Part shown: positions 1 to 5,391 of the stretch, in pieces
How the letters are laid out: every line of letters begins with the position of its first letter
How positions within the stretch are numbered: the first letter of the stretch is position 1
NCBI GenBank assembly: GCA_036494005.1
Contig: DASXOV010000074.1
Location: 18,861 to 82,860 of the forward strand
Direction of reading: 5' to 3'
Source: GCA-003244245 sp036494005
Lineage (GTDB): Bacteria; Actinomycetota; Actinomycetes; Mycobacteriales; Pseudonocardiaceae
Length of the DNA stretch: 64,000 bases
The notes under the pieces: model-generated
What the model was told of the DNA's origin: nothing
The model's input: the letters and a program-made list of their open reading frames with translations, nothing else
Database searches by the model: none
Position numbers and translations under genes: made by a program

Positions 1-27
1 GGGTGGTCCCGTCGTCTGAATATCGTT

Positions 28-582
28 TCAGTTGATCACGCTGTTAGCGCGGCGACGCGCCTTGCTGGCCCTTTTGCGTATGACTCTGTCCGCGTTGCTG
101 TGGACACGGCGACACTCGTCGTCGTGGTAGACGCGCCGCTGCTGGCGCTGATCCTCGGTGAGCGTGATCCCGCATCGGCAGTGCGTGGGATGCGAGTCCG
201 GCACGCTGCACGGGTCACTGCAGTACTTACGCCGGGATGCGCGTTTGCGGGCGGCGTCGACCTCGCGGATGCACGAGCCGCTGCAGTACTTGCGGGTATT
301 GCTGACGGTCTCGAAATCGTTCCCGCAATGCCCGCACGGCCGGACAAAGATCGGTGGCGGCACCAGTCGCGGCGGCTGGGGCGGTACTGGCAGCCTCGCC
401 TCCCCGGGGCGCCGGGCGCGTGGATCACCATCTTTGCGCGCGCGGAGCATGGCCCGTTCGAAGGTCGGGTAAGGGATGCGGAGTCGTGCGGCGCACTGGT
501 GCCAGTCGTAGCCCTCGCTGCGGAGCATCTCGTAGTCGTCGAGCAGGTCGTCGCGGGAGCGTCGGACGGTGATCGTCGGCAT
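28..582 (-). CDS. HTH plus triple zinc-cluster protein
   Basis: 184 aa. Residues about 10-50 look like a helix-turn-helix segment (YDWHQCAARLRIPYPTFERA), followed by a basic, proline-rich linker. The rest carries Cys pairs in three groups: CGHCG with KYCSGSC, then KYCSDPC with HCRCG, then YHDDECRR. These would bind several zinc ions and suggest a DNA-binding protein, perhaps nuclease- or regulator-related. The ATG at 582 follows GGACCCACCG and a leader motif shared with other early genes. It is the most downstream gene of the leftward block. No specific family is recognised. Confidence 0.75.
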   Translation of the reverse strand: MPTITVRRSRDDLLDDYEMLRSEGYDWHQCAARLRIPYPTFERAMLRARKDGDPRARRPGEARLPVPPQPPRLVPPPIFVRPCGHCGNDFETVSNTRKYCSGSCIREVDAARKRASRRKYCSDPCSVPDSHPTHCRCGITLTEDQRQQRRVYHDDECRRVHSNADRVIRKRASKARRRANSVIN

Positions 583-601
583 CGGTGGGTCCTTCGGCGG
601 T

Positions 602-612
602 TGCGGTAGGGG
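602..612 (-). promoter_or_regulatory. Early-gene leader motif copy A
   Basis: On the minus strand this reads CCCCTACCGCA, 20 nt before the 28-582 start and directly after a 10-bp hairpin. The next bases (ACCGC, then CCACCGATG) closely match the leader of the 9656 gene. The role is unknown: there is no -10 box between hairpin and start, so an RNA-level role is more likely than a promoter. Confidence 0.5.
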
Positions 613-614
613 AG

Positions 615-643
615 CCTCCGGTGGCTGGGTGGGCCACCGGAGG
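615..643 (-). terminator. Hairpin between leftward genes
   Basis: Perfect 10-bp stem (CCTCCGGTGG with CCACCGGAGG) and a 9-nt loop, just after the stop of the ATPase gene and before the next gene's leader. There is no T-tract, so it may be an attenuator or an RNA processing site rather than a full terminator. Confidence 0.5.
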
Positions 644-652
644 GTCAGTCGG

Positions 653-1816
653 TCAGGCTGCTTGAGTCGGGTCGGTGGCCAGCGCGAGGCCAGCGCGGGG
701 GCCGTGCGCCGGGGTGTCGTCCTGGCCGTCGCAGGAGTGCGCGCCCTGCCCGTGGCGGGTGCAGTACTCCGTCACCTTGCTCGCCAGTCCGAGCAGGGTG
801 ACCCCGCCGGTGATGCCCAACGTCTCGCGGTCCTCGTCAGTGAGCAGGTGGCCCACCTCGTGGTTAGCGAGTCCGGTGCGCTCGGCGACGCCCTTGTAGT
901 GCTCGGCCTGAGCCTGGCTGCGGGCGCCGAGGGTCTTGTCCACCCCGATGCGCAGCGTGTTGGCGGTGTCGTCACTAGGTGTTTCGTCGGGCATGACCTG
1001 GTCCGCGTTCAACTTCGGCGTGTTGCGCACCTCGGCGGTGCCACCACCGAGGCCGAGGAAGTCGAACACCAGGCCGCCGAGGGTGAACCCCGGCCACGGC
1101 TGCGGCTTGTCCTTGCCGGGGGTGATGTTGTGCTTCAGTGAGCGGATGCCCACGATCACCGGCTCGTCGGTGAGGGACAGCCGGACCCACACGCTCGCGT
1201 CGGCGGTGAGCCGCTTCTGGCCGTCCGGCTTCGCCACCTTCGGGGCACCCTCCAGCGGGCGGCCACCGGGGCCGAACTGGGTCTTCTCGGTCTCCAACGC
1301 GGTAACCACCACCACGCCGGGGAAGAACTTCAGGATGTTCATCAGCCGGTTGTGCCGCGACGTGGAGTCGTTCCAGTAGTTCGACGTGATGTCGATCTCG
1401 GCGTCCGGGTCATCGGTCAGCAGTTTGCGGTTGTTCTTGGACCGCCGGGCACGGGTGTCGGCCCACTGCGACAACATGGCCCACTCGGCGGTCATGGAGT
1501 CGATGACCAGTAGGACCGGCTTCTCGCCCTTATCGATGGCCGCCTGTGCGACGTCGCGGACCGCTTCGACCTGGCCGATGATGTCGACCCAGGTCCCGTC
1601 GTGGTCGATGATCTCGTAGTCGGCGCCGGGCACCGCGCCGTACTCGTCGGCGGACCCCTCGCCGAGGTCGAGGAAGAATGCTCGCCCGATGCGCTCGTCG
1701 CCAGACAACTCGGCGGCGCGGTACGTCTTCCCTGTCTTGGCTTCCCCGGCCAGCAGGATCAGCGGCCAGGACGGCTTCTTGGTCGGCTTACGGGTCCTCA
1801 GCGTCGTGACGGTCAT
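653..1816 (-). CDS. RecA-like (Sak4-type) AAA ATPase
   Basis: 387 aa from ATG 1816, preceded by AGGAGA. Near the N-terminus, LLAGEAKTGKT is a Walker A loop; LLVIDSMTAEW is a plausible Walker B, and VVVVTALETEKT fits a sensor strand. This arrangement is typical of the small phage RecA/Sak4-like ATPases used with single-strand annealing recombination. The C-terminal 120 residues (from about GGGTAEVRNT) are a less conserved tail with a GLASKVTEYC segment. The frame is open further upstream, but that sequence is Arg/His/Pro-rich and overlaps another gene, so the internal ATG with a good ribosome site was chosen. Coupled to the upstream 43-aa gene by ATGA overlap. Confidence 0.8.
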   Translation of the reverse strand: MTVTTLRTRKPTKKPSWPLILLAGEAKTGKTYRAAELSGDERIGRAFFLDLGEGSADEYGAVPGADYEIIDHDGTWVDIIGQVEAVRDVAQAAIDKGEKPVLLVIDSMTAEWAMLSQWADTRARRSKNNRKLLTDDPDAEIDITSNYWNDSTSRHNRLMNILKFFPGVVVVTALETEKTQFGPGGRPLEGAPKVAKPDGQKRLTADASVWVRLSLTDEPVIVGIRSLKHNITPGKDKPQPWPGFTLGGLVFDFLGLGGGTAEVRNTPKLNADQVMPDETPSDDTANTLRIGVDKTLGARSQAQAEHYKGVAERTGLANHEVGHLLTDEDRETLGITGGVTLLGLASKVTEYCTRHGQGAHSCDGQDDTPAHGPRAGLALATDPTQAA

Positions 1817-1944
1817 TCGGGGTCTCCTGTGGTGATGCCGATGATGTCGTGCAGGTCTGCGGTGTTGGTGCAGTGCGGGCAGCGGACGCGGGTGCAGATG
1901 GGGCAGTAGCGGGGTAGCGACCGGAGGATCACCACGGTGGTCAC
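1813..1944 (-). CDS. 43-aa zinc-ribbon peptide
   Basis: A short frame that exactly fills the gap between its neighbours: its GTG overlaps the TGA of the 1941-2522 gene and its TGA overlaps the ATG of the ATPase gene. The product contains CPICTRVRCPHC, a compact four-cysteine zinc knuckle. Coupling at both ends and the cysteine pattern support translation. Function unknown; perhaps a partner of the ATPase. Confidence 0.6.
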   Translation of the reverse strand: MTTVVILRSLPRYCPICTRVRCPHCTNTADLHDIIGITTGDPE

Positions 1945-2522
1945 TGGGACTCACCTGCCGTGATGGCCAGGACCTCACCCGTCGTCAGGTCGATGCGGCC
2001 CTCGCGCCACAGCTGCTCGATCACGGCAGGGCCGTCGTCGGACAGCTTCACCGTGACCGCGCCCGGCCCTGGCGGCTCGTAGGCGACGCCGGGGACGTTG
2101 GTCTCCCCAGCGGGGCCGCACGCTTCCCGGCTGCGTTCGGTGAGGCGCAGCACCTCGGCCTCGGCCCACGGCTCGACCAAGGGAACCTCGTCGACGAGTT
2201 CGGGGGCGTACTCGCGCAGCACCTCGATGGCCTTGCCGAGGTCGGTGATCCGCGCGTCCCAGGTGACGCGGTCCGGGTAGTTGTCCTGCATCCAGACGGT
2301 GAACGCTGAGGCGTCCGTGAGTCCCGCGGTGCCCTTTGGTTCGGTGCGCCACACCTTGCCGAGGTTGAGTTCCGGCGCGTCGGGTGCCGCGACGTTGAAG
2401 CGGTCACCGTTGGCCATGACATCAGCCAGGTCGCTGCGGCGATCCTTGATCGCTTTGGCTGCGATGTCGGCGACGCACTTGACGATCAGCGCCCGCATGG
2501 CGAGGTCCCGGCCGCTCATCAC
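1941..2522 (-). CDS. Hypothetical protein beside the ATPase
   Basis: 193 aa. The N-terminus looks helical (MRALIVKCVADIAAKAIKDR); the middle contains WRTEPKGTAGLTDASAF and a charged WDARITDLGKAIEVLREY helix. The C-terminus is acidic. In other phages the gene next to a Sak4-like ATPase often encodes a nuclease or single-strand binding partner, but I see no diagnostic motif here. Two adjacent ATGs give alternative starts. Coupled to both neighbours by 4-nt overlaps. Confidence 0.7.
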   Translation of the reverse strand: MMSGRDLAMRALIVKCVADIAAKAIKDRRSDLADVMANGDRFNVAAPDAPELNLGKVWRTEPKGTAGLTDASAFTVWMQDNYPDRVTWDARITDLGKAIEVLREYAPELVDEVPLVEPWAEAEVLRLTERSREACGPAGETNVPGVAYEPPGPGAVTVKLSDDGPAVIEQLWREGRIDLTTGEVLAITAGESQ

Positions 2523-2830
2523 GCCACCTCGGCAGCAGCAGCGGAACGCATGGTTGCCGGGATGCGGAACACCTCAGCGTCGGCGTGCTCGACCACGCTC
2601 ACCAGTTCGAGGCTGCACAGCAGGCAGTGGAAGTCGCCGCCGATGTTCACCGGGCCGAGGCCGTGCGCGGAGTCCGCCGCGCAGTCCTCCTCGGCGGGTT
2701 CGTCGGTGGGGCTGGCATCGACGTGGACACCCGCGAGCTTCCCCCAGTCTTCGAGTAGCCGGATGGTGCTGGCCTGGTCGGCATCGGGGGTGATGGGGGA
2801 GGGGGACGGCGTGAAACGGTGCGCGCACAT
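2519..2830 (-). CDS. Hypothetical acidic protein
   Basis: 103 aa, first gene of the leftward block. Acidic and hydrophilic (DEPAEEDCAAD), with a possible split zinc site (CAHRF at the N-terminus, HCLLC near residue 70). The stop overlaps the next start by 4 nt. A copy of the early leader motif lies 20 nt before its ATG. No family recognised. Confidence 0.6.
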   Translation of the reverse strand: MCAHRFTPSPSPITPDADQASTIRLLEDWGKLAGVHVDASPTDEPAEEDCAADSAHGLGPVNIGGDFHCLLCSLELVSVVEHADAEVFRIPATMRSAAAAEVA

Positions 2831-2848
2831 GGGGTCTGACCTCGGCTT

Positions 2849-2860
2849 TGCGGTAGCGGG
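2849..2860 (-). promoter_or_regulatory. Early-gene leader motif copy B
   Basis: Reads CCCGCTACCGCA on the minus strand, upstream of the 2830 start. CGGTCC (2894-2899 side) and GGACCG can form a 6-bp stem just before it, matching the hairpin-then-motif layout seen elsewhere. Confidence 0.4.
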
Positions 2861-2910
2861 ACGGTCCGCCTTGGGTAGGGGCGGGACCGGTGTGTCGTGC
2901 TGCTCTGTCT

Positions 2911-2938
2911 AGCGTACGCCTCGTACAACCCGTACGCT
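2911..2938. promoter_or_regulatory. Palindromic operator in divergent promoter region
   Basis: AGCGTACG (2911-2918) and CGTACGCT (2931-2938) form a perfect 8-bp inverted repeat with a 12-nt spacer that contains a further CGTAC. The right arm runs into TATAGAT, a plausible -10 box for the rightward gene. The site lies between divergent leftward and rightward units and is well placed for autoregulation by the Phd-like protein. Confidence 0.55.
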
Positions 2939-2944
2939 ATAGAT

Positions 2945-3319
2945 ATGGATGATTCCATGACCATCTCAGAGCTCCGAGACAACCTCGGCACGCGCATCAA
3001 GGCGGCCTACTTCGGGGGTGAACCCACGGTCGTCACGAACGCGCGCAGCGGCGAGCCGCAGGCCAGGCTCGTACCCATCTCCTGGCGCTGCAGCGGTCCG
3101 GTCCGTGCGGGCGAGGAGAACTGGCAGCCCGGCGATGTGGTCCTCGCCGCCGACGCCGCCATATGGACCAGGGCCACCGCCCGCAGCATTGGGTGTGGCT
3201 GGCCGTGGCGTCTGGGCGCCCGGGGGCCAGCAGGCGTTATCCCAGACGGCCGTCAAGCCGAGGACGAACCGGTGCGCCCGCTGACGCTGCTGGTCCGTGA
3301 CGGGAAGGCGGTCCGGTGA
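2945..3319 (+). CDS. Phd/YefM-like antitoxin-type protein
   Basis: 124 aa from ATG 2945; ATG 2957 (MTISELRDN) is an equally good start and is the better one if TATAGAT at 2938-2944 is the -10 box. The N-terminal 45 residues, ISELRDNLGTRIKAAYFGG then a TNARSGEPQARLVPI strand, follow the Phd/YefM antitoxin fold that binds operator palindromes. The remaining 75 residues are Trp/Arg/Gly-rich and unlike any toxin-binding tail I know. No obvious toxin gene is adjacent: the next gene encodes a small membrane-anchored protein. It overlaps that gene by GTGA. Confidence 0.6.
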   Translation: MDDSMTISELRDNLGTRIKAAYFGGEPTVVTNARSGEPQARLVPISWRCSGPVRAGEENWQPGDVVLAADAAIWTRATARSIGCGWPWRLGARGPAGVIPDGRQAEDEPVRPLTLLVRDGKAVR

Positions 3320-3624
3320 TCGACCCTTCGCTGGTGTCCACCCTCGCGACCGCCGGCACTGTCGCGGTCGGCTACGCCCTCGGACGGATAAGCCGTCCAG
3401 GCGCCCGTGACAAGAGCGGTCCGCAACGTCCGCAGGCCATCTGCGGGTGCGACCACAATTACGGCACCCACGGCGGGGATGGCGGCAAGTGCAACGCCAC
3501 CGTGAAGCGGGCATGCCAGTGGGAGCAGCTCGGCTACAAGGTGATCACCACAAACTGGGAGTACGCGCCCTGCCCGTGCCTGCGCTATGACGGTCCGGTG
3601 CCGCTGCGGGACGTGCTCGCGTAA
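3316..3624 (+). CDS. Small membrane-anchored Cys-rich protein
   Basis: 102 aa, GTG start coupled to the Phd-like gene. Residues 5-25 (VSTLATAGTVAVGYALGRI) form one membrane segment. The soluble part has CGCDHNYGTHGGDGGKC and CPCLRYDG, possible metal sites, and an aromatic YKVITTNWEYAPCPC strand. It shares an operon with the Phd-like gene and could be its partner, but no toxin family is recognisable. Confidence 0.6.
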   Translation: MIDPSLVSTLATAGTVAVGYALGRISRPGARDKSGPQRPQAICGCDHNYGTHGGDGGKCNATVKRACQWEQLGYKVITTNWEYAPCPCLRYDGPVPLRDVLA

Positions 3625-3861
3625 GCCTCGTGCTGGACGTCAGGTAGTAGCGTCGAACTGGATACGGTCGGTATCCGATTAACAAAGCGCTTAGCCGCAT
3701 AACGCATCTTCCGGCGATCAATTCCGGGCATTCGTGACGGTTTGCCCGTCGTGGTTAACCCACACGTGGTCAACGCTTGCCATTGGCCGTAACGTCGCGC
3801 CATTCAAGGTCGTGAAAGGTTGCAGTGGCCAACGATGGCGGAAGAGGGGTGCGCGATGGCG
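3625..3861. other. Intergenic, lower GC, one hairpin
   Basis: No gene is evident. GGATAC (3660-3665) and GTATCC (3671-3676) make a 6-bp hairpin with a 5-nt loop. CGTGGTTAAC and CGTGGTCAAC near 3750-3775 are an imperfect direct repeat. The stretch around 3677-3730 is visibly richer in A and T than its surroundings. It lies between converging genes, so an attachment site or old insertion is possible but unproven. Confidence 0.4.
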
Positions 3862-4362
3862 TCAGCCGGGAAGCTCGTCCCACGGCTGGCCGGGTGGACG
3901 GTCACCCAGCAGCAGCGTCAGATCCCCGTCCACCCGCAGGTACACCTGCGCGGCGCAGATCAGCACAGCGGTCCTGTTGGAGCCGCCGAGCTGGATCAGC
4001 TGCAGATGCGTGCGCTCGATCTCGGGGTCCACAGTCCAGACGATGCGCTTGCGGTTCAGCAGGGGGATCGACCGGGGGTCCACGGGCGCGGGGAGTGGGT
4101 GGCTGGGTTTACCGGCCCACGCGCCGAGGACATCGGCGGCAGCGGCGTGGGTGCACCAGTCCCAGAGTTGGGCGAGCTGGCGGTGCCGCCGCCGTGCGGT
4201 GGCTTTGACAGCTTCGTGCAGGTCGCCGGGCAGGCAGTCGACGGCCCGGTGCGCGTGTGGGGCGATCACTGCCCGGAGACGGTAGACCAGTCGGTGGCGG
4301 TCTGTGATAAGGCCGCGCCGACGACGGTCCCATGGGGTCCTCACATGGTCCCGCGGTGCCAC
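3862..4362 (-). CDS. Hypothetical basic protein
   Basis: 166 aa. Basic N-terminal half (WDRRRRGLITDRHRLVYRLRAVI), then RIVWTVDPEIERTHLQLIQLGGSNRTAVLICAAQVYLRVDGDLTLLLGD, which reads as alternating strands and helices of a folded domain. The competing plus-strand frame across the same bases has low-complexity composition and no ribosome site. It stands alone, pointing left toward the Phd-like unit. No family recognised. Confidence 0.5.
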   Translation of the reverse strand: MAPRDHVRTPWDRRRRGLITDRHRLVYRLRAVIAPHAHRAVDCLPGDLHEAVKATARRRHRQLAQLWDWCTHAAAADVLGAWAGKPSHPLPAPVDPRSIPLLNRKRIVWTVDPEIERTHLQLIQLGGSNRTAVLICAAQVYLRVDGDLTLLLGDRPPGQPWDELPG

Positions 4363-4426
4363 GCTGTGTGCCGTTCAGTGACGGTGGCCACAGACGGGTG
4401 GCGGACTGTCCGGTTCGTACGGGAGG

Positions 4427-4455
4427 CGAATGCGCGGTAGGTTGATCCGCATTCG
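4427..4455. other. 8-bp hairpin before the cloverleaf
   Basis: CGAATGCG (4427-4434) and CGCATTCG (4448-4455) form a perfect stem around a 13-nt loop, 17 nt before the cloverleaf region. It may belong to the same structured transcript. Confidence 0.45.
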
Positions 4456-4471
4456 GGGGAGCCTGATCGGC

Positions 4472-4577
4472 GGTTACCCCGGCCGGGTGGCCCACGCGAA
4501 GGCGTAAGCCTTCGCAGCCACAAGCACCGAGCTTGTCACGTACCCCTACGCGACCACCCGGCCGGTTCCACTAACCA
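4472..4577. ncRNA. Candidate structured RNA, four-way cloverleaf
   Basis: An outer stem pairs GGTTA (4472-4476) with TAACC (4573-4577). Inside it GGCCGGGTGG (4481-4490) pairs with CCACCCGGCC (4554-4563). The enclosed 63 nt hold three hairpins: GCGAAGGC/GCCTTCGC with a GTAA tetraloop (4496-4515), ACAAGC/GCTTGT with a 5-nt loop (4519-4535) and CGTA/TACG with a CCCC loop (near 4538-4549). It is not a tRNA: no T-loop, no CCA-proximal arm, and the arms have the wrong sizes. Strand and transcription are unknown. It lies in a 530-bp gene desert. Confidence 0.45.
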
Positions 4578-4836
4578 CAAGAGATCCACCACGTGCGGAC
4601 CCCCTCGGCGCGTCCATCCGCGCAGGGAGAGGTCCCCAGGGTGCCCACCTGCATACGCCACAGCTCCCCCGCAGGGTGAGCCTGGCGCTTCATCATCATG
4701 CCACAGGGCGGAACAAATGGTGCCCGGGTGCCCCCCGTTTTGACGGCACTCTCAGCCAACGTTGAGCATCGTCGTCCGCTGGCGCCTCTATCTCATGCCG
4801 ATGACTGTTCGCAAGGGCAACGACACATTCCGTTAC
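4578..4836. other. Non-coding remainder of the 4.36-4.89 kb desert
   Basis: No convincing gene. A 62-codon minus-strand frame exists (4571-4759), but it has no ribosome site and runs through the structured region. C-runs and GGTGCCCGGGTGCC are present without a clear fold. Confidence 0.4.
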
Positions 4837-4863
4837 CCGAACGGCCGTTCGGTTCGGTAGTAT
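4837..4863 (+). promoter_or_regulatory. 16-bp palindromic operator and -10 box
   Basis: CCGAACGGCCGTTCGG (4837-4852) is a perfect 16-bp palindrome. TAGTAT (4858-4863) follows and is a good -10 hexamer 30 nt before the ATG at 4893. A repressor bound to the palindrome would block the promoter. The same TAGTAT box occurs before the integrase. Confidence 0.55.
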
Positions 4864-4892
4864 GCGCTGGTCACCCTCGGGAGGTGCCAGCC

Positions 4893-5273
4893 ATGCCCGC
4901 CTATGACGACTACGACGACCCCACCGATGTCGGCCGACTGTCCGCAGCCGACGAGCGCGCCATCTACGCCCGTCGCGGTATCGGACCGGTGACGCCTGCC
5001 GCAGGTGAGGGTCCTCACCGGGCGCGGAACCGTGGCGCCGAGCGTCCAGCAGAGGACCAGCCGTCTGCCGATTACCGGCCGCACATGAGGGCGATCCGGA
5101 AGCGGTTCGGCTGGCCTGAGCCGACCCCGCAGGAGATGGCGAAGCGGGATCGGGTGTGTCCGACGTGCGGTGCGGACCGGGGCAGCGCGTGCACGAGGCG
5201 GTGGGGCGGGCGTGGCCCGCAGGTGGAGGCTCACTCCGCCCGATCCGAGGTGGAGATCCCGGCGCAGCGCTGA
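4893..5273 (+). CDS. Small zinc-finger protein
   Basis: 126 aa from ATG 4893 behind GGGAGGTGCC. The N-terminal half is acidic and disordered-looking (YDDYDDPTDVGRL). The C-terminus has CPTCGADRGSACTRRW followed by EAHSAR, the C-x2-C-x5-C-x(n)-H zinc-finger pattern common in small actinobacterial and actinophage proteins. It is the first gene behind a palindrome-controlled promoter and precedes the HTH/TerD-domain gene. DNA binding is likely; the target is unknown. Confidence 0.65.
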   Translation: MPAYDDYDDPTDVGRLSAADERAIYARRGIGPVTPAAGEGPHRARNRGAERPAEDQPSADYRPHMRAIRKRFGWPEPTPQEMAKRDRVCPTCGADRGSACTRRWGGRGPQVEAHSARSEVEIPAQR

Positions 5274-5369
5274 CACATCGCCAACGCGGTGACGTGTTGA
5301 CGCAATAGCACGGCGCGCTTGGGTCGCATGCCGCAGCGATCCCCGAACACGCTCGCCGAGTTGAGGGCG

Positions 5370-5378
5370 ATGAAAACC
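5370..5378 (+). other. Apparent +1 frame shift in an HTH coding sequence
   Basis: From ATG 5328 the frame reads NTLAELRAMKT and then diverges. The frame entering at 5374 reads KPGADRVKAINAYVER. Removing one A from the AAAA run at 5373-5376 joins them into LRAMKPGADRVKAINAY, which aligns without gaps to LRAMPPGRDRIKAANAY in the HTH protein at 19737-20006. So there is either a one-base insertion, an assembly error, or a programmed +1 slip at ATG-AAA-A. Confidence 0.65.
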
Positions 5379-5391
5379 CGGCGCGGACCGG

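Noticed and set aside
3820..4440. 206-codon plus-strand frame
   Set aside because: The opposite 166-aa frame has a more protein-like pattern; the plus frame lacks a ribosome site and runs into the structured region.
4571..4759. 62-codon minus-strand frame in the gene desert
   Set aside because: No ribosome site or conserved motif; overlaps the cloverleaf stem.
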